Part shown: one piece after another, positions 34,641 to 44,041 of the stretch
Layout: the number at the start of each line of letters is the position of its first letter
How positions within the stretch are numbered: the first letter of the stretch is position 1
From: Phycisphaeraceae bacterium
GTDB taxonomy: Bacteria > Planctomycetota > Phycisphaerae > Phycisphaerales > SM1A02
Length of the DNA: 64,000 bases
Direction: 5' to 3'
Assembly: GCA_019636735.1 (NCBI GenBank)
Contig: JAHBWY010000007.1
Coordinates: 161,579-225,578, forward strand
Made by a program: the position numbers and the translations under genes
The notes under the pieces: generated by a model
The model's input: only the letters and a program-made list of their open reading frames with translations
The model's database searches: none
Told to the model about the DNA's origin: nothing

Positions 34641-36253
34641 TGCTCGCGTCTCTCCTCGCACCGGCGCTGCTGGCGCTCGCGTGCCTGAGCGCCGAGATCA
34701 GGCGTCGGGCGATGGGCCTGCTCTGGTTGGCGCCGCTTCCCGCCATCGCCGCAGCGCTGTGGTCCGATGGGGCCGATCACTTCATCGGTGAGGGGCGGCT
34801 CCAGGTGATGCTCACGATGGGCGGGCCGCGTCGCCTTCTTCTCGGCGCAATCGCCCTGCTCTGGGCTCTCGCCGGCGGCTTTGCCTGGGCCTCGATGGGG
34901 CGCGATCCACATCGAGGGCGCTTTGCCGTCGCGTGGCTGCTCTCCTTGACCGGGTGCCTCGGCGTCTTTGTTGCCGGTGACCTGATCTCCTTCTACCTGC
35001 TCTTTTCGCTGTCAAGCCTCGCAGCGTATGTGCTCGTGATTCACGATCACACTCCGGCAGCGCGGCGTGCGGCTAACGCATACCTCGCGCTGACGATCTT
35101 CGGAGAGGCTTTCCTGTTGCTCGCCTTCATCATGCTGGCGTCCAATGCAAGCGATGGTTCGATCCTGATTCGCGAAGTGGTGCAGGCGCTGCCCGAGTCA
35201 CCGAATCGAAGCGCCGTGCTGGTGCTGCTCATGCTCGGGTTCGGGATCAAGGCGGGACTCGTCCCGCTGCATGGCTGGCTTCCGCTTGCTCATCCGGCGG
35301 CGCCGACGCCGGCGAGCGCCGTGTTGAGCGGCGCGATCATCAAGACCGGCATCATCGGTTTCCTCCTCCTTCTGCCGCTCGATCATGCCCTGCCCTCCTG
35401 GGGGATGGCGCTGCTGGTGATCGGCTTCATCACCGCGATCGCGGGTGTGGTCATTGGCGTCACGCAGTCGTCGCCGAAGACGATTCTCGCGTACTCAAGC
35501 GTGAGCCAGATGGGGGTGACCGCGGCGCTGATCGGCGCGGGGGCCATGGCTGGCGCGAGTGCGGTCAGCGAAGCAGCGGCCTTCTACGCCATGCATCATG
35601 TCCTCACGAAGGGCGCCCTCTTCCTTGCCGTGGGGCTCATCGCGTCGGTCGCGTTGCACCAGCGCTGGTGGATCATCGCGCCCTGCCTGATTCTCTCACT
35701 GAGCTTCGCGGGCATGCCGTTCACGGGCGGCTTCCTCGCCAAGGAGGCGACCAAGCCGTGGTTCACGGGGAATCTCGTGGCCCTGCTTGCCACCGTGTCG
35801 AGCGTCGGCAGCGCATTTCTCATGCTCCACTTCATGCACCACCTTGTCCGCGTGCCTGCGCGTTCAACACCGCCAATGCGCCTTGGCGGAATGACCACTC
35901 CCTGGGCCCTTGCCGCCATCGCCGCCGTGGCGCTGCCGTGGATGCTGATGCACTCCGTGCTGCGCAGCGAACCGGGCGCTCTCATCACACCTGCGACACT
36001 CTGGTCGGCATCGTGGCCGGTGATGATCGGCGGCGCAGTCGCGTTCGCGTGGACGCGCCTCGCACCGTTCGCACCCGCCATTCCCGGCGGCGATGTCATT
36101 GTGTTCGGAGAAGCGGCCGCCGTGCGCCTCGTACGCGCAGCGCCTCAGGTTGAAAGGCTCGAAGGCGCATTGGGTCGATGGGCGGTCGGCGGCACCTTCT
36201 TCCTGTTGATCACCGTCCTCCTTGCGGCCGCCCTTCGCGGCGCCGCCCCATGA
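34637..36253 (+). CDS. Second antiporter-like subunit (NuoL/MrpA/MrpD-like), helix-5 Glu absent
   Basis: A 538-residue polytopic protein of the same superfamily as mrpD, overlapping it by four bases. The helix-7 lysine is kept (K205 in 'GFGIKAGLVPLHGWLPLAHP'), as are 'SGAIIKTGIIGFLLL' and 'KTILAYSSVSQMGVTAA'. The helix-5 glutamate is not: the aligned position is S124 in 'FYLLFSLSSLAAYVLV'. It may stand in for the missing N-terminal part of MrpA, since no full-length mrpA is present. The operon appears to end here, 157 bases before the RND genes. Confidence 0.82.
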   Translation: MMLASLLAPALLALACLSAEIRRRAMGLLWLAPLPAIAAALWSDGADHFIGEGRLQVMLTMGGPRRLLLGAIALLWALAGGFAWASMGRDPHRGRFAVAWLLSLTGCLGVFVAGDLISFYLLFSLSSLAAYVLVIHDHTPAARRAANAYLALTIFGEAFLLLAFIMLASNASDGSILIREVVQALPESPNRSAVLVLLMLGFGIKAGLVPLHGWLPLAHPAAPTPASAVLSGAIIKTGIIGFLLLLPLDHALPSWGMALLVIGFITAIAGVVIGVTQSSPKTILAYSSVSQMGVTAALIGAGAMAGASAVSEAAAFYAMHHVLTKGALFLAVGLIASVALHQRWWIIAPCLILSLSFAGMPFTGGFLAKEATKPWFTGNLVALLATVSSVGSAFLMLHFMHHLVRVPARSTPPMRLGGMTTPWALAAIAAVALPWMLMHSVLRSEPGALITPATLWSASWPVMIGGAVAFAWTRLAPFAPAIPGGDVIVFGEAAAVRLVRAAPQVERLEGALGRWAVGGTFFLLITVLLAAALRGAAP

Positions 36254-36409
36254 TCGACCGGTGATTCGAGCGATCCGAGGCTTGCGACCTCGTGGTACAA
36301 CGATTGCATCTTCAATGAGCGTCATGGCGAATGAGCGGATCCGTCCGAGCCGGTACCGAGTCACCGAGTCAGATCGCCAACGCTCCTTGATCACTTCCGA
36401 GAGGTCTTC

Positions 36410-37528
36410 ATGAATGCGAGCTTCAATGCATCTCGAATCACCGGGCTCATCGTGGGTCTTGTGATCGCCGGTTCCGCCATCATCTGGGCGCTGACCCTTC
36501 GAGGTCGCGCGCCGGCAGAGCCCAAGGAGCCGATGGTCCGCCCGCTGCTGGTCGTCCCCGTCGGCACCTCCGGCGAGGTTGAGCGGCGCTTCCCCGCACG
36601 AGTTCGAGCAACTTCCGAAGCGAACCTCGCCTTTGAAGTGAGCGGCGTGGTCCGAACCCTGCCCATCGTTCGAGGTCAACGGGTCAAGTCTGGCGATCTG
36701 CTCGCGGAACTCGACCTTCGCGACTTCCAGAGTCGTCTTGCCTCGGCCGAAGCTTCTTTGGCCCAGCAGGTCGAAGAGGTCGCTCGGCGACAGCGCGCCT
36801 TCGACCAAGGCGCAGCCACAGAGATGGAGATGATCCGCGCGAGGGCTGCGCTCGACTCCGCCCAAGCAGCACGGGACATTGCCGTGAAGGCTCTTGAAGA
36901 TGCGACGCTTCGGGCTCCCTTTGACGGCATCATTGCCGATGTCTTCGTCGATCAGTTCCAGAATGTCACAGCAGGGGCGGCGATTGCGCGCATCCAAGGG
37001 GGAGAGGGGATTCGCGTCGAGATCAATGTCGATGCCGGGCGGGTCGCTCTCGCGCGCACGCTCAACGAGCAGGCCGAGTACGCCGTGCGATTCGACTTTC
37101 TCCCCGAGCGCGAGTATCCGGTGAAGCTCGTGGAGTTCACAACCGAGGCCGATCGCGCAACGCAGACCTTTCGAGCCTTCTTCCAGCTAGAACCGCAGGG
37201 CGATGTCGTCATTCTCCCCGGAATGACGGCCACCCTGTTCGAGCGTCTCCCCCCGGCGCCCGGAACCGGCGGGTTCTCTGTCCCGCTGACTTCGGTGGTC
37301 CATGGTGATGGAGGCGGCGCCTTCGTCTGGGTGGTCGACGATTCGGGCCAAGGGGTGGCGTCGGTCAGGCAAGCGCCCGTTCAACTCGGCGAAGTCAACG
37401 ACGACCGAGTCATGGTGACCGCCGGACTGACCCAGGGCCAGCGCATCGCGGCGGCCGGTGTCCATCACCTCGTCGATGGCCAGCGCGTTCGTCCGGTTGG
37501 CCAGGTCTCCCCTTCGGATCTGCAATGA
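36410..37528 (+). CDS. RND efflux periplasmic adaptor (membrane fusion protein)
   Basis: A 372-residue HlyD/AcrA-type adaptor. An N-terminal membrane or signal segment ('ITGLIVGLVIAGSAIIWALT') is followed by the split lipoyl and hairpin domains: 'VSGVVRTLPIVRGQRVKSGD', 'LLAELDLRDFQSRLASAEAS', a coiled-coil hairpin (about 105-165), and 'ATLRAPFDGIIADVFVDQFQ'. The beta-barrel and membrane-proximal domains complete it. It links the pump at 37525 to an outer-membrane channel, which is not encoded nearby. AGAGG lies before ATG 36410, and the stop overlaps the pump's ATG. Confidence 0.93.
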   Translation: MNASFNASRITGLIVGLVIAGSAIIWALTLRGRAPAEPKEPMVRPLLVVPVGTSGEVERRFPARVRATSEANLAFEVSGVVRTLPIVRGQRVKSGDLLAELDLRDFQSRLASAEASLAQQVEEVARRQRAFDQGAATEMEMIRARAALDSAQAARDIAVKALEDATLRAPFDGIIADVFVDQFQNVTAGAAIARIQGGEGIRVEINVDAGRVALARTLNEQAEYAVRFDFLPEREYPVKLVEFTTEADRATQTFRAFFQLEPQGDVVILPGMTATLFERLPPAPGTGGFSVPLTSVVHGDGGGAFVWVVDDSGQGVASVRQAPVQLGEVNDDRVMVTAGLTQGQRIAAAGVHHLVDGQRVRPVGQVSPSDLQ

Positions 37529-40500
37529 ACATTGCCGAAGCCACCATCCGGTTCCGGACCTTCTCGCTCATCGCCACGCTCGCGATGGTGGCCGGTGGTG
37601 TCTACGCCTACATGACGATGGGTCGGCTCGAAGATCCCGAGTTCACCATCAAAGAGGCGCTCATCATCACCCACTACCCTGGCGCCTCGGCGACAGAGGT
37701 GGCGGAGGAGGTGACCGACGCCATCGAGACGGCTGTGCAGCGCATGGGCCAGGTCGACCATGTCGAGAGCATTTCAGAGCCCGGTCGCTCGGTGGTGAAG
37801 GTGGTGATGCGCGATCGCTACGACGGCAACGCGCTGCCTCAGATCTGGGATGAATTGCGGCGTCGTGTCGATGATGCGGCTCGCACGCTGCCACCGGGAA
37901 CTTCGGTTCCGCTTGTCCGGGACGATTTCGGGGATGTCTACGGCGTCTTCTATGCCATCTCCGGCGACGGTTTCCCCATGTCCACACTGGAGGAGTACGC
38001 CGAGACGCTTCGTCGCGAACTCCTGCTGGTCGAGGATGTGGGCAGCATCCAGCTCTTCGGCGTCCAGCCGGAAGTCGTCTTCGTCGAGTTCGCCACGGAG
38101 CGGATCGCCCAACTCGGTCTGGCCCCCGAGTTGCTGATTGCCTCGCTGGTCGGCCAGAACCTTGCCGTCGATGCGGGCGAGATCGTCGCCGGAAACCGCC
38201 GTCTGCGCGTTGAACCGACCGGGCAGTTCCGATCGGTCGAGGAGATCGGCGATCTCCTGATCCTGAACAACACGGCCGATGGCACGCGGCTCTATCTGCG
38301 CGACATTGCGACGATCACTCGGGGCTATGCCGACCCGCCGGCCAATCTGATGTTCTTCAACGGAGCGCCGGCGATCGGCGTTGCACTCTCGACGGTGTCG
38401 GGCGGCAATGTGGTCCGGATGGGTGACGCGGTCACCAGCCGCATGAAGGAACTCGAGGCGCAGATCCCCATCGGAGTTGAGATCGGCCTCGTGGCGCATC
38501 AGGCGGACACCGTCACGGCCGCAATCGATGTCTTCGTGACCAGTCTCGTTCAGGCGTTCGCGATCGTCATCGGCACGCTCATGATCTTCATGGGCCTTCG
38601 CAGCGGACTTATCATCGGCCTCGGCCTGGTGCTCACCGTGCTCGGCACCTTTGTCATCATGAAGGCAACCGGCGTGATGCTCGAGCGCGTCAGCCTCGGT
38701 GCCCTCGTCATCGCCCTCGCGCTCATGGTGGACAATGCCATCGTCATCGTCGACGGCATGCAGGGGCTCATGCAGCGCGGCATCAACGCGATCGAGGCGG
38801 CCTCTCGCGTGGTGCGGCAGACCGCGATGCCTCTGCTCGGAGCGACCTTCGTGGCCGTCTTCGCCTTCGCGGCGATCGGGCTCTCGCAGGATCGCACGGG
38901 TGAGTACACGGTTTCACTCTTCCTGGTGATGCTCTATTCGCTGATGTTGAGCTGGGTTCTCGCCATCACCATCACACCGCTGCTCGGCTTCTGGATGATG
39001 TCGGTGCCGAAGACACCCCAGAAGGAGCCGTTCACCGGCGCGGTCTTCCGCGGGTATCGACGCTTCCTCGACCTCTGCTTCCGCCATCGCATGGCGGTGC
39101 TCCTCGTCGTGCTCGGCCTGCTCATCAGCGCCGTCCTCGCCTTCCGTCATGTGGAGCGCAGCTTCTTCCCACCGTCGACGCGCCTCCAGTTCATGGTGCA
39201 TTCGTGGGCGCCGCGCGGCACGGCCATCGAGGTCACGACGCGCGACGCGCTGGCCATGGCCGACACGATCATGGGGTTCGACGGCGTCACCGATGTGGCG
39301 ACATTCGTCGGCGCAGGATCTCCACGCTTCCTATTGACCTACACACCGGAAGATCCAAGCCCCGCCTATGCCCTCACGCTCGTGTCGGTCGATGATCCGA
39401 GCGTGATCGGCCCGCTGCTCGCGAAGATCGAGCGGGATTTCCGCGAATCGTTCCCCGACCACTCGATCCTGGCCCGTCGCTTCTCCCTGGGCCCGTCGCA
39501 TCTCCAGCGCATCCAGGTGCGCATTCGCGGCTCCGACCCCGAGGTTCTCCAGTCGATCAAGGGCGATGTCATGGCGGCATTCAGCGCCGATGCGGACATC
39601 GTCGATCTCAGCGACAACTGGCGGGAGCGCACACCACTGGTGGTGCCCGTCGTCAACGAGATTCATGCAAGAGATGCAGGGCTCACGCGGCGCGATATCG
39701 CGCAGGCAATCCGCTTCAGCACCGACGGCATTCAGGTGGGGCTCTATCGCGAGGGCGATGCCCTGCTGCCGATCATCGCGCGGCCGCGCCAGGGTGAACG
39801 GCAGACCATCGAGAGCGTGAGAGATGCGGAGATCTGGTCGCCGATTGCCTCGCGGCGCATTCCGCTGCGCCAAGTGGTCGGCGAGTTCAGAACCACGAGC
39901 GAGCACACCATCCACCATCGCCGCGACCGCCTCCCGACGATCACCGTGAAGGCCGATGCCGCCAGTGGAGATGCCGATGGTGCCGTGCGCCGTTTGATGC
40001 CGGCCGTGGCCGCGATCGCGCTGCCGCCGGGATACTCGATCGACTGGGGCGGCGAGTTCGAGGATTCAACCACCGCGCAGCGCTCGCTCGCCGGCAATCT
40101 CCCGCTGGTCGGCATCCTGATGGTGCTGACGGTGATCGCGCTCTTCAACGCCGTGCGGCCGCCGCTGATCGTCTTCACCGTGGTGCCTCTCGGCATCATT
40201 GGCGTCTCGTTCGGCCTGCTCGCCACCGGTCAGCCCTTCGGGTTCATGGCACTGCTCGGCTTCATGAGTCTGTCCGGCATGCTCATCAAGAACGCGATCG
40301 TGCTTCTCGATGAGATCGGCGTGCGCATCAAGGATTCGGACAACCCGTTGATGGCGATCCGAGAAGCGGGCGTCAGCCGTCTCTCGCCGGTCATGCTGGC
40401 CGCGTTCACCACCGTGCTCGGCATGATCCCCCTGCTTTCGGACGCCTTTTTCGTGGCGATGTCCGTCGCCATCATGGCGGGTCTCACCTTTGCCACCGTG

Positions 40501-40611
40501 CTGACACTGGTCGTTGTTCCCGTTCTCTACGCGGTGCTCTTCCGAGTGCAGGAACGACCCCGCATGACATCACCGCCTGCGACACCATCGGCAGAGCCCC
40601 GTCCGGAGTAG
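37525..40611 (+). CDS. RND family efflux permease
   Basis: A 1028-residue resistance-nodulation-division pump with 12 membrane helices and two large periplasmic loops, driven by the proton gradient. Diagnostic segments are 'RLEDPEFTIKEALIITHYPG', 'ATEVAEEVTDAIETAVQRM' and the helix-4 proton-relay region 'GALVIALALMVDNAIVIVDG', where acidic D-N-A is kept. The second half has 'PFGFMALLGFMSLSGMLIKN'. The substrate is unknown; it falls with hydrophobe/drug (HAE) rather than metal pumps. It is coupled by ATGA to the adaptor gene. No TolC-like gene is in the window. Confidence 0.94.
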   Translation: MNIAEATIRFRTFSLIATLAMVAGGVYAYMTMGRLEDPEFTIKEALIITHYPGASATEVAEEVTDAIETAVQRMGQVDHVESISEPGRSVVKVVMRDRYDGNALPQIWDELRRRVDDAARTLPPGTSVPLVRDDFGDVYGVFYAISGDGFPMSTLEEYAETLRRELLLVEDVGSIQLFGVQPEVVFVEFATERIAQLGLAPELLIASLVGQNLAVDAGEIVAGNRRLRVEPTGQFRSVEEIGDLLILNNTADGTRLYLRDIATITRGYADPPANLMFFNGAPAIGVALSTVSGGNVVRMGDAVTSRMKELEAQIPIGVEIGLVAHQADTVTAAIDVFVTSLVQAFAIVIGTLMIFMGLRSGLIIGLGLVLTVLGTFVIMKATGVMLERVSLGALVIALALMVDNAIVIVDGMQGLMQRGINAIEAASRVVRQTAMPLLGATFVAVFAFAAIGLSQDRTGEYTVSLFLVMLYSLMLSWVLAITITPLLGFWMMSVPKTPQKEPFTGAVFRGYRRFLDLCFRHRMAVLLVVLGLLISAVLAFRHVERSFFPPSTRLQFMVHSWAPRGTAIEVTTRDALAMADTIMGFDGVTDVATFVGAGSPRFLLTYTPEDPSPAYALTLVSVDDPSVIGPLLAKIERDFRESFPDHSILARRFSLGPSHLQRIQVRIRGSDPEVLQSIKGDVMAAFSADADIVDLSDNWRERTPLVVPVVNEIHARDAGLTRRDIAQAIRFSTDGIQVGLYREGDALLPIIARPRQGERQTIESVRDAEIWSPIASRRIPLRQVVGEFRTTSEHTIHHRRDRLPTITVKADAASGDADGAVRRLMPAVAAIALPPGYSIDWGGEFEDSTTAQRSLAGNLPLVGILMVLTVIALFNAVRPPLIVFTVVPLGIIGVSFGLLATGQPFGFMALLGFMSLSGMLIKNAIVLLDEIGVRIKDSDNPLMAIREAGVSRLSPVMLAAFTTVLGMIPLLSDAFFVAMSVAIMAGLTFATVLTLVVVPVLYAVLFRVQERPRMTSPPATPSAEPRPE

Positions 40612-40698
40612 CTTGAAGAGGAGACAACGCCCTCGACTGGGGACGGCCAGCCCGAGAGCCCCACACCTCGATCGCCTCTCTCCCTGCGTCCACTCGCC

Positions 40699-41682
40699 AT
40701 GTCCAAGCCCAAGCTGCTCTTTCTCTCACTCGGCGGAACAATCACGATGGTTCCAGGGGAGCGCGGCGGTGTCTCGCCCGCGCTCGGCGCCGAGGAACTG
40801 ATCGCGTCGGTGCCCGGACTCGGCGAAGTGGCGAACATCGAAGCGCGATCGCCCCTGCGACTGCCGAGCCCCTCGCTCTCGATGGCGCACATGGTCTCTG
40901 TCGCAGAGGAGTTGAACCGCGCCTTCCAGGGTGATTTCGACGGTGCTGTGGTCATCCAGGGCACCGACACCATTGAGGAATCGGCCTTCATGCTCGATCT
41001 TCTGGTCAGCGGCGATCGCACCGTCGTGATGACTGGCGCGATGCGAAGCGCGGCGGCCCCCGGTGCCGATGGTCCGGCGAACCTGCTCGCCGCCGCCATC
41101 GTGGCCGGAAGCGAGCAGGCTCGCGGACAAGGCACTCTGGTGGTGCTGAACTACGACATTCACGCCGCTCGCTTCGTTCAGAAGTCGCACACGGCACTGC
41201 CCTCGGCGTTCCTCTCACCGCTGGTCGGTGAACTCGGTGTGGTCGTCGAGCGGGAGGCTCGCCTCTATGTTCGCGTGCCGCGCAATCCAACGCTGCCCGT
41301 GGCAGGCGGTGAGCCCGTGCCGATCGCCCTCGTCAAGATCGCCATGGGCGACGATGGCCGACTGCTCCGCGCGTTGCCAGATCTCGGCTTCAAGGGCTGC
41401 GTCATCGAGGGCATGGGAGCCGGCCATGTTCCCGCGCCCATGGCCGAGTGTGTCGGCCACCTGGCGGCGCGCATGCCCGTGGTTCTTGCATCGCGGGCAA
41501 TGACCGGGCCGGTCTTCACACGAACCTACGGCTACGAGGGCGGCGAGATCGATCTCATCTCCCGCGGTGTCATTCCTGCGGGGTATCTCTCCGGTCTCAA
41601 GGCACGACTGCTCCTCGGGCTCGTGATGCGCTCGAACCAGGACCGCGCGGGAATCGATGCGGCGTTCGCGCCGTATCAGTGA
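40699..41682 (+). CDS. L-asparaginase
   Basis: A 327-residue asparaginase of the bacterial type I/II fold, hydrolysing asparagine to aspartate and ammonia. The catalytic threonines are T14 in 'SLGGTITMV' and T89 in 'VIQGTDTIEE', with D90 and K162 ('ARFVQKSHT') completing the triad. 'YDIHAARF' and 'GAGHVPAPM' are further landmarks. There is no signal peptide, so it is cytoplasmic. It is monocistronic and converges with the membrane-protein gene at 41717. Confidence 0.9.
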   Translation: MSKPKLLFLSLGGTITMVPGERGGVSPALGAEELIASVPGLGEVANIEARSPLRLPSPSLSMAHMVSVAEELNRAFQGDFDGAVVIQGTDTIEESAFMLDLLVSGDRTVVMTGAMRSAAAPGADGPANLLAAAIVAGSEQARGQGTLVVLNYDIHAARFVQKSHTALPSAFLSPLVGELGVVVEREARLYVRVPRNPTLPVAGGEPVPIALVKIAMGDDGRLLRALPDLGFKGCVIEGMGAGHVPAPMAECVGHLAARMPVVLASRAMTGPVFTRTYGYEGGEIDLISRGVIPAGYLSGLKARLLLGLVMRSNQDRAGIDAAFAPYQ

Positions 41683-41716
41683 GCCGCTGGCGACACCCGC
41701 GCCCCGCACGGCCAGG

Positions 41717-42649
41717 TCACGCCGAGCCCCCCACCGTTTCCACGCCGCGGGCCTGCTGGAGGCGCGCCCGCGCTTCGGCAATGCGGATCCGGTCGAAGGC
41801 GAACAGGCACCCGATGAACGCGCCAGCGACTCCGAGCATGCTGCCGCCGACTCCACCGATGAGGCCAATGGTCTCACCGGAGCCGACCGAGCCCCAGACG
41901 ATGGCTCCGGCGAGGGCACCAAGAAATCCAGGAACCGCCACGCCAAGCAGCCAGAAGAGTGCGGTGACTTTGCGACGGCGATGCGTGCGATAGGCCTCGA
42001 TGAGTTCCGCTTCCACGCCCGGCACGAGCGGCTCCGGCTCACTGTGGATGCGGCGGAGAGCCCAGGGCATGATCGCGAGCGTGAGCGTGCCGCACAGCGC
42101 CATGGTGCACATGGCCACGATCCAACGAACGCGCTCGACGCGGGCGACCTCGGCACTCTCTGAGAACGGCGCCATGCCTCGCGCTGCAATGGCCAGCATG
42201 ATGAGCACGAGCGCGGCGGTGACGAGCGCCCACGCTCGGCGCGAGATCGGATTCTCCCGCTCCCGATTAGTGAGCATCGCCGTGCGAACCGGCTCGCTCC
42301 GGCCATCCGATCCATCGAGCGCGCCGCCCCACACCGGGTTCTTCGCCCGGATCGACGGCATCGCCAGCATGAACCAGAGGGGAAAGAAGAGGACCCATGC
42401 AGACCTCGCGGTCAGCGAGAGGGCGGGCGACGCCGACTGCACGGACGCCACGGTCAACCCTGCCCATGCGATCAGGCTGACGCCGGTGGCCACGGCGAGC
42501 ACCATCACTCGCGAACGGACGAGGATGCGATCCTCGCGATTGGACACGCGCGTGGGCGTGAGCAGCACCACCACCATCGGCGAGAGAAGAAGCACCGGCG
42601 CAATCAGGAACACGATCATCCGCATGAAGATGTGAAGCGAGTCGGACAT
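41717..42649 (-). CDS. Seven-helix membrane protein of unknown function, GntR-linked
   Basis: A 310-residue membrane protein I do not recognise. Hydrophobic segments are near 9-30, 47-67, 80-96, 142-160, 177-197, 232-254 and 264-287. The loop between helices 3 and 4 is polar. The last segment pair is Gly-rich ('GGVGGSMLGVAGAFIGCLFA'). AGGAGG lies seven bases before ATG 42649. The gene starts 30 bases after the GntR regulator and is surely in its operon. YtrA-type regulators often control such membrane proteins or ABC exporters in response to envelope stress; that link is inference. Confidence 0.7.
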   Translation of the reverse strand: MSDSLHIFMRMIVFLIAPVLLLSPMVVVLLTPTRVSNREDRILVRSRVMVLAVATGVSLIAWAGLTVASVQSASPALSLTARSAWVLFFPLWFMLAMPSIRAKNPVWGGALDGSDGRSEPVRTAMLTNRERENPISRRAWALVTAALVLIMLAIAARGMAPFSESAEVARVERVRWIVAMCTMALCGTLTLAIMPWALRRIHSEPEPLVPGVEAELIEAYRTHRRRKVTALFWLLGVAVPGFLGALAGAIVWGSVGSGETIGLIGGVGGSMLGVAGAFIGCLFAFDRIRIAEARARLQQARGVETVGGSA

Positions 42650-42679
42650 GACAAGGCCTCCTGTGATGATTGATCGGAG

Positions 42680-43069
42680 CTAGGCGGGCGACCAGATTCG
42701 CTCCAGCTGCCTCTCAAGCAGCCTTCGGGTCTCCGCTTTCGAGAGCCCGGCGATCTTGGCGTTGGTGAGCGCCGCGACGAGCGATGCTTCAACTCGACGG
42801 CGTTCCTGCTCCGGGGGGCCGGAGGGTCGTTCCACCGTCGCGATGACCACCGTGCCACGCCCTCGAGTGGAGGCGAGCAGGCCTGCATCGGTGAGCTCTC
42901 GATAGGCGCGGGCGACCGTGTTCAGATTGATCCCCAAGTCCGCAGCGAGCTGCCTCACCGGCGGAAGCTCATCACCCACCACGAGCTTGCCGCAGGCGAT
43001 CAGCCCTCGCAGCTCGGAGACCAGCTGATCGTGGAGCGGAGCGGGACTCGCGAGCGAGACGGTGATCAC
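42680..43069 (-). CDS. GntR family regulator, YtrA subfamily
   Basis: A 129-residue regulator. The winged helix is at about 8-78: 'LHDQLVSELRGLIACGKLVV', 'GDELPPVRQLAADLGINLNT', 'VARAYRELTDAGLLASTRGR'. Only a short helical tail follows, as in the YtrA subfamily, which has no large effector domain. The start is GTG at 43069. It lies six bases downstream of a consensus-like -10 box, and a perfect inverted repeat covers the promoter, so autoregulation is strongly suggested. The downstream membrane protein gene is its likely target. Confidence 0.9.
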   Translation of the reverse strand: MITVSLASPAPLHDQLVSELRGLIACGKLVVGDELPPVRQLAADLGINLNTVARAYRELTDAGLLASTRGRGTVVIATVERPSGPPEQERRRVEASLVAALTNAKIAGLSKAETRRLLERQLERIWSPA

Positions 43070-43075
43070 ATACCC

Positions 43076-43103
43076 ATTGTATCAGTCTTTGATACACTTG
43101 CAA
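43076..43103 (-). promoter_or_regulatory. Promoter and GntR operator, predicted leaderless start
   Basis: Read on the minus strand: TTGCAA (43103-43098), a 16-base spacer, then TACAAT (43081-43076), with only six bases before the GTG. Transcription should begin at or next to the start codon. A perfect inverted repeat TGTATCA-N5-TGATACA (43078-43096) covers the spacer and -10, the right place for repression by the encoded GntR protein. Confidence 0.7.
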
Positions 43104-43153
43104 GCCCAATCCCAAGGCGTTGCCCCCCTGCCTCGCCGCCCCTCCAGTCCACT

Positions 43154-44035
43154 TCACGGGCCGAGCAGGGCGACGGCGACCATCGGGAAGCCGCAGCACG
43201 ATCCGATGCTCACAAGCGGAAAGGCAAGGACGGCGAGGGCCGCCCGGGCCCCCGAGACGCGCTGCGCTTCGGCCACCATCGTCGCGGCGACAATGCACCA
43301 CCAGACGGGAATCACGGGAATGGTGTAGCAACCCACACATGGAAGCGCCATCGCCAATGACATGGGCGCGCCGAAGCAGAGGCACTGGGTCGTTCGGTGC
43401 AGGCCCCGGGCCACGGACCCCGTCATCCGCAGAAGGCCGTGCGCCACGAGACACCAGAGCAGCAGGAGCAGTGCCGATGCCGCCGCCCAACAGATGACTA
43501 CGACGAGCGACCGCCACACCATGTCAAGCACGCTCCCCGTCGTTATGAAGGCGCCCTGACCCACCATCATCAGGCCGGTCCAGCTTGCGCCGCCGATCGC
43601 AAAGCCGGCGCACAGGATGACGAGTGCAAAGAGAAAGCCCGACGACCGTTCAGGTGGAATCGAACGGATGTACCGCCGCGGTTCGCACATGGAGCGAAGG
43701 AGCATGGTGAACCACCCTCCGAAGGTCCAGCGCCGCCTGGGGTCGAACCATGGCATCACCTCGGGAGCGGTCTCCTCGTCCACCACTCCCTCGGCCGGAA
43801 GCAGTACGCACTCATCCATGGTGAGCGCTCGACCGCAGCGCACACACTCGAACGCCGGCGGCTCGAGATGGCCCTGTGGCGAAGTGCCGTAGTACGCCAC
43901 CTGGCACTCCGGACAGCAGAAACGGATGCTGTTCGGAACGAACTCGAAGTCCGATGGGCGGAATGGCGCACCACACTCCGGGCAGCTTCTCGCCGAGATG
44001 TTCCAAAGCGGATAGTCGCAGGTCCGGCAACGCAT
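43154..44035 (-). CDS. Zinc-ribbon membrane protein, Yip1-like
   Basis: A 293-residue protein. The N-terminal 75 residues hold two zinc ribbons: 'CRTCDYPLWNISARSCPECG' with C3/C6/C18/C21, and a second with 'CCPEC' and 'FECVRCG'. From about residue 105 it has a membrane domain of five or six helices that resembles Yip1/DUF1282-type proteins. The function is unknown. Zinc ribbon plus membrane domain is a recurrent planctomycete architecture. It starts six bases after the 204-residue membrane gene and likely shares its transcript; it ends 84 bases before the GntR start. Confidence 0.7.
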   Translation of the reverse strand: MRCRTCDYPLWNISARSCPECGAPFRPSDFEFVPNSIRFCCPECQVAYYGTSPQGHLEPPAFECVRCGRALTMDECVLLPAEGVVDEETAPEVMPWFDPRRRWTFGGWFTMLLRSMCEPRRYIRSIPPERSSGFLFALVILCAGFAIGGASWTGLMMVGQGAFITTGSVLDMVWRSLVVVICWAAASALLLLLWCLVAHGLLRMTGSVARGLHRTTQCLCFGAPMSLAMALPCVGCYTIPVIPVWWCIVAATMVAEAQRVSGARAALAVLAFPLVSIGSCCGFPMVAVALLGP

Positions 44036-44041
44036 GGGGCA

